Assembly: GCF_900100195.1 (NCBI RefSeq)
Contig: NZ_FNES01000021.1
Location: 1-57,429 of the forward strand
DNA from: Billgrantia gudaonensis
Lineage (GTDB): Bacteria > Pseudomonadota > Gammaproteobacteria > Pseudomonadales > Halomonadaceae
Direction of reading: 5' to 3'
Length of the DNA stretch: 57,429 nt
Of the stretch, positions 35,334-43,775 are shown one piece after another. Position numbers and translations under genes: made by a program. Every line of letters begins with the position of its first letter. Positions within the stretch are counted from its first letter, which is position 1. The notes under the pieces are model-generated. The model was given only the letters and a program-made list of their open reading frames with translations, made no database searches and was not told the origin of the DNA.

Positions 35334-36215
35334 ATGGATACCGACTTGCTACGCGCCTTCGTGACCGTGGCCGAATGCGAGGGATTCAGTGCCGCCGGCA
35401 AGGTACTGCATCGCACTCAGTCCGCCATCAGCCTGCAGATCAAGCGGCTCGAAGAGCAGATGGGCAATCCCCTGTTCGAGCGCACCAGCCGCAGCGTGCT
35501 GCTGACCGCCTCCGGCGAGCGCCTGCTGCCCTATGCCCGACACATGCTCAAGCTCGAATCGGAGGCTCGCGAAGCGCTCGGCGAATCGCGACGTGGCGAG
35601 CTGATCCGCTTCGGCACCTCCGAGGAGCAGGCGGCCACATACCTTCCCGACCTGCTACCCCGCCACGCCGAACGCTTCCCGGAGACGCGTCTCGACATCA
35701 CCTGCGATATCAGCGCTGCGCTGGTGGAGCGTTTCCAGGAAGGCCTGCTCGACGTGGTGCTATCGATTCGCCATGCACCGACGCCATCGGGCCACCTGCT
35801 GGGCTGGGAGCCGATGGTGTGGGTAGTGGCCGAGCATTGCGATGTCCTGGCCTGGGAGACGCTGCCGCTGGCCCTCAACCCCGAGGGCTGCATCTTTCGC
35901 GCCCATGCATTGTCGGCGCTGGGGCGCGCCGCCAAGCGCTGGGAACTGCACTACGTGAGCCCTTCCCCCACGGGCATCAATCTGGCCGTGCAGGCCGGAC
36001 TCGCCGCCACGATCAAGACGCCGCGCAGCGTGCCCAAGGGGTGTCGCATCGTGGGAGAGGCCGAGGGGCTACCGCCCCTCGATCAGGTGGAGGTGGAACT
36101 GCACCGGCGCAGCGACGCCCCCAGCGAGGCGCTGGAGGCCTTCTGCCGCGAGCTGCAACGCCTGGTGTGCGGCCACGATGGCGTGGCCGCCCCTCAGCCG
36201 CAGTCCACGGCATGA
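35334..36215 (+). CDS. LysR-family transcriptional regulator
   Basis: This 293-residue regulator has the LysR winged-helix start (DTDLLRAFVTVAECEGFSAA, then LHRTQSAISLQIKRLEEQMG, residues 2-43) with LFERTSRSVLLTASGERLLPYA after it. The effector domain follows from about residue 90: LIRFGTSEEQAATYLPDLL and VYRF-type QVDVV-like segment FQEGLLDVVLSIRHAP near 140. It should bind a small molecule and control the divergent oxygenase and M24 genes. The C-terminus is Ala/Pro-rich and ends ten bases before the stop of the convergent glyoxalase gene. Confidence 0.93.
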   Translation: MDTDLLRAFVTVAECEGFSAAGKVLHRTQSAISLQIKRLEEQMGNPLFERTSRSVLLTASGERLLPYARHMLKLESEAREALGESRRGELIRFGTSEEQAATYLPDLLPRHAERFPETRLDITCDISAALVERFQEGLLDVVLSIRHAPTPSGHLLGWEPMVWVVAEHCDVLAWETLPLALNPEGCIFRAHALSALGRAAKRWELHYVSPSPTGINLAVQAGLAATIKTPRSVPKGCRIVGEAEGLPPLDQVEVELHRRSDAPSEALEAFCRELQRLVCGHDGVAAPQPQSTA

Positions 36216-36225
36216 ACGCATGCTC

Positions 36226-36759
36226 TCAGTCGCCCAGCGCGGCGAGGCGATCGGCCTGAACGACTTCGATCCAGTAGCCGTCGACGTCCTTGACGAACAC
36301 CACGTCCTTCATCTTTCCCTGGTCGGAGCGCTTCACGAACTCCACGTCGTTGGCGTCGAACCAGGCCTCGGCGGCCTCGAGGTCGGGCACCGAGAAGCAG
36401 ATGTGACCGAAGCCCTGAGGCTCGGCGTTGCCGTCATGGTAGATGCGCCCCTCCTCATCCTCGGTGCCCCAGTTGTGGGTCAGCTCCAGCAAGCCACGCT
36501 GGGAAAAGGTCCAGACGGTTCGCTCCCCGGCATCTTCGGGAACGCTCTCGCCGGGCTCGGGCCGGCCCAGGAAGTAGAGCGAGAAGCCCATCTCCTCGAA
36601 ATCGAGCCGGCGCATCACCCGCATGCCGAACACTCGGGTATAGAAGGCCAACGCAGCCTCGGGGTCCTTGATGCGGAGCATGGTATGGTTGAGGCGGAAG
36701 CCGTCGGAATCTACGGTGGGCGCCGCGACGCCGGGATGTTGTTCGCCCTGGAAGCTCAT
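36226..36759 (-). CDS. gloA: lactoylglutathione lyase (glyoxalase I), long Zn-type
   Basis: Glyoxalase I turns the methylglyoxal-glutathione hemithioacetal into lactoylglutathione in the cytoplasm. The 177-residue length and the inserts match the eukaryote-like, zinc-using form (as P. aeruginosa GloA3) rather than the 130-residue nickel type. The four metal ligands can be assigned to His in FRLNHTMLRIKDP (near 25), Glu in GLLELTHNWGTE (near 95), His in GFGHICFSVPDLEAAEAWF (near 118) and Glu in GYWIEVVQAD (near 166). The start at 36759 follows CAGGAGACTTCG. A stub of a GMC oxidoreductase gene lies just upstream. Confidence 0.93.
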   Translation of the reverse strand: MSFQGEQHPGVAAPTVDSDGFRLNHTMLRIKDPEAALAFYTRVFGMRVMRRLDFEEMGFSLYFLGRPEPGESVPEDAGERTVWTFSQRGLLELTHNWGTEDEEGRIYHDGNAEPQGFGHICFSVPDLEAAEAWFDANDVEFVKRSDQGKMKDVVFVKDVDGYWIEVVQADRLAALGD

Positions 36760-36790
36760 CGAAGTCTCCTGGTCGGATGGTGGATGAAGG

Positions 36791-36975
36791 TCAGACCTCG
36801 CCGCGCTGCATCGCCCGGCCGATGCGTTCGGCCTGGCGCAGCGCCAGCGTGACGATGGTCTGCGTGGGGTTCTCGACCGCCGAGGCGGTGAACTGGCTGC
36901 CGTCGGAGATGAACGGGTTGGGCACCTCGAGGCTGCGCCCATGGGCATTGCATACCCCATCCTCGGGCCTGCCAC
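36791..36975 (-). pseudogene. C-terminal remnant of a GMC-family oxidoreductase
   Basis: The leftward frame reads RPEDGVCNAHGRSLEVPNPF, ISDGSQFTASAVENPTQTIV and TLALRQAERIGRAMQRGEV before a stop. This is the end of the FAD-binding fold of GMC oxidoreductases (choline dehydrogenase, gluconate dehydrogenase large subunit), with the SDGSQF and NPT-TI blocks intact. A full gene would be about 500 residues, but upstream of base ~36975 the similarity stops and YbhB begins at 37041. About 85-90 percent of the gene is missing. The same frame opens at 37027, but the first residues look like random DNA. The preserved reading frame suggests a rather recent deletion. Confidence 0.78.
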
Positions 36976-37040
36976 ATCGATACCTGCAAGGATGAAGGGA
37001 ACGCGCCGGAGGGTTGCCCGCGGGCAACCCTCGCTCAGCC

Positions 37041-37517
37041 TCAGTCGCGCTGGTAGGTACCGACCAGGCGGTTCATGCCGATCAGGTTCGGTTCGAGCTG
37101 CTTGAGCACCTCGGGCAGCGACAAGCCCTCGGGAAGGTCGGTCGGCTTGTCCAGCGCCAGTACCCAGAAGTAATACTGATGCAGGCCATGGCCTTCGGGC
37201 GGCATCGGGCCACCGTAGCCGAGCTTGCCGAAATCGTTCTTGCCACTGGTGCCTTGGTTCGTGTTCTCCTCCAGGGAGGTGGTGGAACCGGGCAGGTTGT
37301 AGAGCACCCAGTGCACGAAGCCATAGGTGCCGTGCTGCACCAGCGGGGCATCGGGGTCATGGCAGATCACCGCGAACCCCTTGGCGCCCTCGGGAGCCCC
37401 TTGCCAGCTCAGCGCCGGGGAGACGTCGTCGCCCTCACCGGTATGCTTGGTGGGTATGGCGCCCTGAGAAGCGAAGGCACTGCTTTCCAGCTGCATGTTC
37501 GAAAGCGCAAAGGCCAT
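37041..37517 (-). CDS. YbhB/YbcL family protein (PEBP fold)
   Basis: This 158-residue protein is of the bacterial phosphatidylethanolamine-binding/Raf-kinase-inhibitor-like family. FAVICHDPDAP (about residues 48-58) and GFVHWVLYNLPGSTTSL (about 66-82) form the anion-binding pocket, with the conserved Asp-Pro-Asp and His; YGGPMPPEGHGLHQYYFWVLALD (about 101-123) is the second conserved strip. No signal peptide is present. Biological function in bacteria is unclear. The ATG at 37517 follows GGAGGACGATCG. It is divergent from the flavodoxin-like gene with 72 bases between. Confidence 0.93.
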   Translation of the reverse strand: MAFALSNMQLESSAFASQGAIPTKHTGEGDDVSPALSWQGAPEGAKGFAVICHDPDAPLVQHGTYGFVHWVLYNLPGSTTSLEENTNQGTSGKNDFGKLGYGGPMPPEGHGLHQYYFWVLALDKPTDLPEGLSLPEVLKQLEPNLIGMNRLVGTYQRD

Positions 37518-37589
37518 GTCGATCGTCCTCCAGATTCGCTGAACGGTAAATGCCGATTCAGCGTCGGAAAAAGGCCAGGAGCTGTCAAC

Positions 37590-38054
37590 ATGAACAAGCA
37601 ACTGCTGATCGTGGCACACGCGCCCTCCGCCAATACGCGCAGGCTGCGCGACGCCGCCGAACGCGGCGCATGCCATCCCGACATCGAAGCCGTCGAGGTG
37701 ACGGTCAAGGCGCCTCTGGACGCCGGACCCGAGGACGTCCTGGCCTGCGATGCCATCCTGCTCGGCACCACCGAAAACCTCGGCTACATGAGCGGAGCGC
37801 TGAAGGACTTCTTCGACCGCAGCTACTACGCCGTGATCGAGGAGAAGCAGGGGCTGCCCTGCGCGCTCTACGTGCGTGCAGGCCGCGACGGCACCGGTAC
37901 CCGTCGCGCCGTGGAGGGCATCGTCACCGGCCTGCGCTGGCGCTGGGCGCAGGAACCGCTGATTCTGCGCGGCGAGTGGCAGGAGGAGTTCGCGGAACAA
38001 GTGGAGGAACTGGGCCTCTACTTGGCTGCCGGACTCGAGGCGGGCGTGCTGTAA
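37590..38054 (+). CDS. flavodoxin-family NAD(P)H oxidoreductase-like protein
   Basis: This 154-residue protein has a flavodoxin-like fold. It starts MNKQLLIVAHAPSANTRRLR, where the HAPSANTRRL loop takes the place of the phosphate-binding loop for FMN, and continues with CDAILLGTTENLGYMSGALKDFFDRSYY (about 53-80), the ribityl/isoalloxazine-binding loop of the NAD(P)H:quinone reductase type. The middle ALYVRAGRDGTGTRRAVEGI is also usual. It is probably an FMN-dependent reductase in the cytoplasm. CCAGGAGCTG precedes the ATG. A longer frame upstream is antisense to YbhB and is not part of the gene. Confidence 0.85.
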   Translation: MNKQLLIVAHAPSANTRRLRDAAERGACHPDIEAVEVTVKAPLDAGPEDVLACDAILLGTTENLGYMSGALKDFFDRSYYAVIEEKQGLPCALYVRAGRDGTGTRRAVEGIVTGLRWRWAQEPLILRGEWQEEFAEQVEELGLYLAAGLEAGVL

Positions 38055-38212
38055 CGCATCGGCCATGTCGCTACGCGTGACCGCTGTGCGTCTCGCCCAC
38101 ACAAGAACGGGCCTGCCGGGAAGGCAAGCCCGCTGCTGCTGACGTCGCTCGGGCGGCTATCGTTCTGACCGGTGGCCCGGGCAGCTCGATTGACGACCGG
38201 TTTCGGCATGGA

Positions 38213-38389
38213 TTACTGGCAGGACCCGCAGCAATTGCCGGAATCCCCGTGCTTGCCCTTTTGCTGCGCATCGACCTTTTTCGGGTCGACGTTGACGGCT
38301 GCGTTCGGCTTCGCCGAAACAGCCTCCTGCGTCTGCACCACCGGTTTTTCTGCCTTGTCTTTCTTGAAAAGGTTCTTGAGCCGTCCCAT
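38213..38389 (-). CDS. small cysteine-rich peptide ending in CCGSCQ
   Basis: A 58-codon leftward gene, shorter than usual gene-finding limits, reads MGRLKNLFKKDKAEKPVVQT, has an Ala/Val/Lys linker, and ends GKHGDSGNCCGSCQ. The start follows GCGAGGTCACTCCC, and the first residues form a basic amphipathic helix. The C-terminal Cys-Cys-Gly-Ser-Cys is a compact metal or redox motif; I recall short proteins with a CCGSCS motif annotated in related genomes, so this is likely a member, with Gln in the last place. Function is unknown. It lies between the flavodoxin-like gene and fadA, alone on its strand after the fadA terminator. Confidence 0.75.
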   Translation of the reverse strand: MGRLKNLFKKDKAEKPVVQTQEAVSAKPNAAVNVDPKKVDAQQKGKHGDSGNCCGSCQ

Positions 38390-38476
38390 GGGAGTGACCT
38401 CGCGGTGAAGATTTAAAGATGCATAAAAAATGAATCTTATTGATCCTCAGCCGCCACGTCAATGAATCGAACGCAG

Positions 38477-38508
38477 CGGCCCCCGCTATCCGCGAGGACG
38501 GGGGGCCG
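38477..38508 (-). terminator. hairpin after fadA
   Basis: CGGCCCCC pairs with GGGGGCCG over a 16-base loop 17 bases beyond the fadA stop. The T run after it on the leftward strand is poor. Confidence 0.5.
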
Positions 38509-38524
38509 TTGCCACAGCGGGCGC

Positions 38525-39709
<1,185 letters not shown>

Positions 39710-39732
39710 CTACTCCTGTTCGTGGCGGGGTA

Positions 39733-41895
39733 TTAGCCGTAGAAACGCTCGCCGGATTCGGCCATCTCGCGCAGCTTGTCGGTGGGGGCGTAGAGAGGCC
39801 CCAGTTCTTCGGCCAGGCCGTCGGCCAGCTCGACGAAGGCCGCCACGCCCATGGCGTCGATGTAGCGCAGTGCCCCGCCGCGGAAAGGCGGGAAGCCGAT
39901 GCCGTAGATCAGCGCCATGTCGGCCTCGGCGGCACTGCCGACGATGCCGTCCTCCAGGCAGCGCACCGTCTCCAGACACAGCGGCACCATCATGCGCGCG
40001 ACGATATCGTCGTCGTTGAACTCGCGGCTCTCCTGGGCCACGCCCTTGACCAGCTCGACGGCGGTCTCGTCGCTCACCTTCTTCGGCTTGCCCTTCCTGT
40101 CCTCCTCGTAGGCGTAGAAGCCCTTGGCATTCTTCTGGCCCAGGCGATCATTCTCGAACATCGCCTGAATGGCGCTCTTGCCCGCATCGCCGCCCAGGCT
40201 GCCCATCCGTTCGGGGAAGCCCTCGGCCATCACCTCGCCGGCGTGCACGGCGGTGTCCATGCCCACCACGTCGAGCAGATAGGCCGGGCCCATGGGCCAG
40301 CCAAACTTCTCCATCACCTTGTCGACGCGCTGGAAATCGGCACCGTGGGCCATCAATTGACTGAAGCCACCGAAATAGGGGAAGAGCACGCGATTGACCA
40401 GAAAGCCCGGGCAGTCGTTGACCACGATGGGTGTCTTGCCCATGGCCCGGGCGTAGGCCACGGTGGCGGCCACGGCAGCGTCACCGGTCTTCTCACCACG
40501 GATGACCTCGACCAGCGGCATGCGGTGCACCGGATTGAAGAAGTGCATGCCGCAGAAGTTCTCGGGGCGCTTGAGGTTCTGTGCCAGGCGGGTGATCGAG
40601 ATGGTCGAGGTGTTGGAGGTGAGAATGGTGTCCTCGCCGACCAGACCTTCCACCTCCGTCAGCACTGCGTCCTTGACCTTGGGATTCTCGACCACCGCCT
40701 CGACCACCAGGTCGACATGACCGAAATCGCCGTAGGAGAGGGTCGGGCGAATGTGGGTCAGCTTCTCGGCCATCTGCTCGATGGAGAGCTTGCCGCGTTC
40801 CACCTGCTTGGCGAACAGCTTGCGAGACTCCTTGAGTCCCAGCTCGATGGCCTCCTCCTTGATGTCCTTCATCAGGATCGGCGTGCCCTTGGAGGCACTC
40901 TGATAGGCGATGCCGCCACCCATGATGCCGGCCCCCAGCACCGCCGTCTGCTTGACCGCCTTGGCCTGCTTCTCGTACTTGCCGGCCTTCTTCTTGACCA
41001 CCTGGTCGTTGAGGAACAGCCCCACCAGGTTGAAGGCCACGTCGGAGAGCGCCAGCTTGGCGAAGGCCTTGGCTTCGATGGCCTGGGCACGGGCGCGCTG
41101 TTCGCCGGCACCCTTCTGGATCACCTTGATCGCCTCGATGGGCGCCGGATAGTGGGGCCCTGCCTTGCCGGCGACGTAGCCCTTGGCGGTCTCGAAGGCC
41201 ATCATCTGCTCGATGGCGTTGAGCTTCAGCGGCTGCGTCTTTTCGTCGCGGCGAGCCTGGTAGTCCAGCTCACCGGCACCCGCACGGGCAAGGATGTCCT
41301 TGGCCGCCGCAGCGAGCTGTTCGCCCGGCACCACGACGTCCACCGCGCCAACCGCAAGGGCGGCATCGGCCTTGTTCTGGCTGCCCCCGGCGATCCATTC
41401 GATGGCGTTGTCGGCACCGATCAGCCGCGGCAGGCGCACGCAACCGCCCCAGCCGGGCAGGATGCCCAGCTGAGTCTCGGGCAGACCGATCTGCGCTTGC
41501 TCGCTCATCACCCGGAAGTCGGTGGTCAGCGTCACCTCGCAGCCGCCGCCGAGAGCCAGGCCATTGATGGCGGAAACGGTGGGAAAGGGCAGGTCTTCGA
41601 TGGCGTTGAAAATGCCGTGCACTCGCTCGAGCATCTCGACCAGGAACTCGCTGCCCTTGCCGAACATGCCCTGGAACTCGGTGATGTCAGCCCCCACGAT
41701 GAAAGCATCCTTGGCGCTACCGATCACCAGGCCCTGCAAGCCGCCCTGCACCCGGATGGCCTGCACGGCCTCATCGAGCTCGGCGACCACCGCACTCGAC
41801 AGCTTGTTGACCGACTCACCCTGCAGGTCGAAGGTGAGCGTAGCGATGTCGTCATCGTCACGCGCCACCGTGATGGCGTTGCCTTGATAGATCAT
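39733..41895 (-). CDS. fadB: fatty acid oxidation complex alpha subunit FadB
   Basis: FadB combines enoyl-CoA hydratase/isomerase and 3-hydroxyacyl-CoA dehydrogenase in beta-oxidation. The protein has 720 residues, as usual. The hydratase half shows [20 protein letters not shown] (about 107-126) with the catalytic Glu region [14 protein letters not shown]. The dehydrogenase half has the NAD-binding [20 protein letters not shown] (about 318-337) and [19 protein letters not shown] (about 449-467) with the catalytic His. The start at 41895 (MIYQGNAI) is the family start; a frame starting 14 residues earlier overlaps a likely operator. It heads the fadBA operon. Confidence 0.97.
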   Translation of the reverse strand: MIYQGNAITVARDDDDIATLTFDLQGESVNKLSSAVVAELDEAVQAIRVQGGLQGLVIGSAKDAFIVGADITEFQGMFGKGSEFLVEMLERVHGIFNAIEDLPFPTVSAINGLALGGGCEVTLTTDFRVMSEQAQIGLPETQLGILPGWGGCVRLPRLIGADNAIEWIAGGSQNKADAALAVGAVDVVVPGEQLAAAAKDILARAGAGELDYQARRDEKTQPLKLNAIEQMMAFETAKGYVAGKAGPHYPAPIEAIKVIQKGAGEQRARAQAIEAKAFAKLALSDVAFNLVGLFLNDQVVKKKAGKYEKQAKAVKQTAVLGAGIMGGGIAYQSASKGTPILMKDIKEEAIELGLKESRKLFAKQVERGKLSIEQMAEKLTHIRPTLSYGDFGHVDLVVEAVVENPKVKDAVLTEVEGLVGEDTILTSNTSTISITRLAQNLKRPENFCGMHFFNPVHRMPLVEVIRGEKTGDAAVAATVAYARAMGKTPIVVNDCPGFLVNRVLFPYFGGFSQLMAHGADFQRVDKVMEKFGWPMGPAYLLDVVGMDTAVHAGEVMAEGFPERMGSLGGDAGKSAIQAMFENDRLGQKNAKGFYAYEEDRKGKPKKVSDETAVELVKGVAQESREFNDDDIVARMMVPLCLETVRCLEDGIVGSAAEADMALIYGIGFPPFRGGALRYIDAMGVAAFVELADGLAEELGPLYAPTDKLREMAESGERFYG

Positions 41896-41913
41896 CCCAG
41901 CATCTCCCGATTT

Positions 41914-41927
41914 CATACGGCCGTTTG
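41914..41927 (-). promoter_or_regulatory. PsrA/FadR-like operator upstream of fadBA
   Basis: On the leftward strand CAAACGGCCGTATG forms CAAAC-N4-GTATG, one base away from the Pseudomonas PsrA form CAAAC-N4-GTTTG. It lies 19 bases before the fadB start. PsrA represses beta-oxidation genes and is released by long-chain fatty acids. The assignment rests on this one match. Confidence 0.4.
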
Positions 41928-42138
41928 ATTTCGGCAAGCTTGGTGCACAAGGGGCGACTCGTCAAGTCCCGGTGAACCATCGCAGCCACGCCGACGAATG
42001 GCACCGTTGACGAGCCATGACCATGAGCGACGAACAGTGCATTCAAGCCGGCTTCCACAGCTTCTCTTGACACCGGCCAGTTGCATTAGACGCCGCGCCT
42101 CCGGACAATTCGCCAAACTCTACGGAAAGCGACTCTCC

Positions 42139-42582
42139 ATGCATCAGAACATCGGCTTCCGCCTTTCCCGCGTACCCAGACTGTGGCGCGCCATCATCGA
42201 CCAGCGACTGGCGCCGCTGGGCCTGACCCAGACGCGCTGGGTCACGCTCTACCATCTGTGGCGCCTCGGCGACGGCCAGGCCCAGTGCGACCTGGCGCGC
42301 GCCATCGGCGTGGAAGCGCCCTCGCTGGTGCGCACGCTGGATCAGCTTTCCGAGCAAGGCCTGATCGAACGCCGCCCCTGCGATCAGGATCGCCGCACCA
42401 AGCGGGTCTACCTGACCCGCGAGGCGACGCCCTTGCTGGAGCGAATCGATGAGGTGGTGACCCAGGCCCGACGCGAAATGCTCGACGGGCTCAGCGACGA
42501 CGACGTGAAGCACCTCGATGCCCTGCTGGCGCACATCGAGGAGAATGGGCTGGCGATTCAGGCCGGCGAAAACGAAAGCTGA
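42139..42582 (+). CDS. MarR/SlyA-family transcriptional regulator
   Basis: This 147-residue winged-helix regulator belongs to the MarR family, near the SlyA branch: GFRLSRVPRLWRAIIDQRLAPLGLTQTRWVTL (about 5-36) followed by QCDLARAIGVEAPSLVRTLDQLSEQGLIERR (about 52-82) and DRRTKRVYLT in the wing (about 86-95). It should act as a dimer that leaves DNA on binding phenolic or similar ligands. The start at 42139 begins the family sequence; a frame 47 residues longer has no support. It is divergent from fadB with 243 bases between, and may or may not control it. Confidence 0.9.
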   Translation: MHQNIGFRLSRVPRLWRAIIDQRLAPLGLTQTRWVTLYHLWRLGDGQAQCDLARAIGVEAPSLVRTLDQLSEQGLIERRPCDQDRRTKRVYLTREATPLLERIDEVVTQARREMLDGLSDDDVKHLDALLAHIEENGLAIQAGENES

Positions 42583-42609
42583 ATGCCTTGGCAGCCGGCA
42601 GCGGGCACG

Positions 42610-43152
42610 TCACGTGTCGTTCGACGATCCGCCGGCCCCGAAAGTCCGCAGCCGATCCGGCCGGTCGGGCTTCCCCGCCAAGGCCTCGCGCAGGCGACGG
42701 AAATCATCGAGATAGGTACGGAAGCGAGCCGCATCCTGGGATTCCCACCACCACAGGGTGATGCCGTGCTCGCTGGACTCCAGCACCAGGGCATCCTGCG
42801 GCAAACGCGTCACCAACGCCTCCAGCGGCTCGCGAGCACTTTCGGGCAGGGGCCTCAGGGGTTCGATTCGCCACCGCCAGCCAGCCAGGTATGGTTCGAG
42901 CGCCTCGCTTGCCTCGCTGTCGCGCACCAGCACGAAGCGCGGCCCCGGCCGCTCCACCGGAAAGTCCCAGCGATAGCCCGGCATGGCGCTTTTCTCGCCA
43001 TGCAGCGGCGGCCGCTCGAGTTTCACCGTCACCCCGGCCTCACGCGCCGCGTTGCGCAATGGCACGATGCGCCGCTGGCGCGGGCTGGGCTTTAGCCACA
43101 TGACCGGCGAGACCATCAGCATCAGCGCCAGCGCGATCACCACCCAGACCAT
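42610..43152 (-). CDS. membrane-anchored protein of unknown function
   Basis: This 180-residue protein starts at an ATG with CAGGAGGTGGCG and has one N-terminal membrane helix (MVWVVIALALMLMVSPVMWL, residues 1-20), then a soluble part. The soluble part is rich in Arg, Pro and Trp (GYRWDFPVERPGPRFVLVRD, LAGWRWRIEPL, ITLWWWESQDAARFRTYLDDF) and shows a beta-alpha pattern. I do not recognise a characterised family. An upstream frame extends it by 74 residues without membrane signals; the strong ribosome binding site and hydrophobic start make the shorter form better. It is divergent from the uspA gene. Confidence 0.75.
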   Translation of the reverse strand: MVWVVIALALMLMVSPVMWLKPSPRQRRIVPLRNAAREAGVTVKLERPPLHGEKSAMPGYRWDFPVERPGPRFVLVRDSEASEALEPYLAGWRWRIEPLRPLPESAREPLEALVTRLPQDALVLESSEHGITLWWWESQDAARFRTYLDDFRRLREALAGKPDRPDRLRTFGAGGSSNDT

Positions 43153-43185
43153 CGCCACCTCCTGAATGAATCTTGACGCAAGTCG

Positions 43186-43214
43186 TTGTCCTCGCTCATC
43201 GGTCGTCCTAGAGT
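43186..43214 (+). promoter_or_regulatory. sigma-70-like promoter of the uspA gene
   Basis: TTGTCC (43186-43191) and TAGAGT (43209-43214) stand 17 bases apart and 45 bases before the uspA start. Both boxes match the consensus in four of six positions. Confidence 0.5.
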
Positions 43215-43258
43215 GTCTAACATGATTACGGTCCCTACCCTCACTGCAGGAGCTTGCC

Positions 43259-43714
43259 ATGAGCAATGAATATCGCCACGTCCTGGTCGCCGTCGACCTG
43301 ACCAAGGATTCCCACAAGGTGCTGGAACGTGCGCTGCAGATCGCCGAGCGCAACGAGGCCAAGCTCTCCATCATGCATACGCTGGAGCCGCTGGGCTTCG
43401 CTTACGGCGGCGACATTCCCATGGACCTGACCAGCATCCAGGACCAGCTCGACGAGCACGCCAAGCATCGCCTGGCCGAGATCGCCGACGATCACGTGCC
43501 CAAGGAGAATCAGCACGTCGTCGTGGGCATGCCGGATACCGAGATCCACCGCTTCGCCGCCGAGCACGACGTCGATCTCATCGTGGTGGGCTCACATGGC
43601 CGACACGGCTTCGCCCTGCTGCTCGGCTCCACCTCCACCGGCGTGCTCCACGGCGCCCAGTGCGACGTTCTCGCGGTACGCGTGGGCAAGAAAGGCGAGG
43701 AAAGCGATGAGTAA
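43259..43714 (+). CDS. universal stress protein, UspA family
   Basis: This 151-residue single-domain universal stress protein starts YRHVLVAVDLTKDSHKVLER (residues 5-24) with the Asp of the nucleotide site. The nucleotide-binding motif G-2x-G-9x-G-S/T is seen as GSHGRHGFALLLGSTS (about 115-130), so it should bind ATP, as many members do without marked hydrolysis. DLTSIQDQLDEHAKHRLAEIA is the usual middle helix. Such proteins help survival in starvation and stress in the cytoplasm. CAGGAGCTTGCC precedes the ATG. Confidence 0.93.
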   Translation: MSNEYRHVLVAVDLTKDSHKVLERALQIAERNEAKLSIMHTLEPLGFAYGGDIPMDLTSIQDQLDEHAKHRLAEIADDHVPKENQHVVVGMPDTEIHRFAAEHDVDLIVVGSHGRHGFALLLGSTSTGVLHGAQCDVLAVRVGKKGEESDE

Positions 43715-43775
43715 CCTCATTCCTGGCACCGGCCAACGCTTCTTCTCTTGAAGAAGCGCGGTAGCGAATCATCGC

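Noticed and set aside
37041..38102. Apparent 353-residue extension of the YbhB protein
   Set aside because: The extension is antisense to the flavodoxin-like gene; the YbhB family starts at MAFALSN with a good ribosome binding site.
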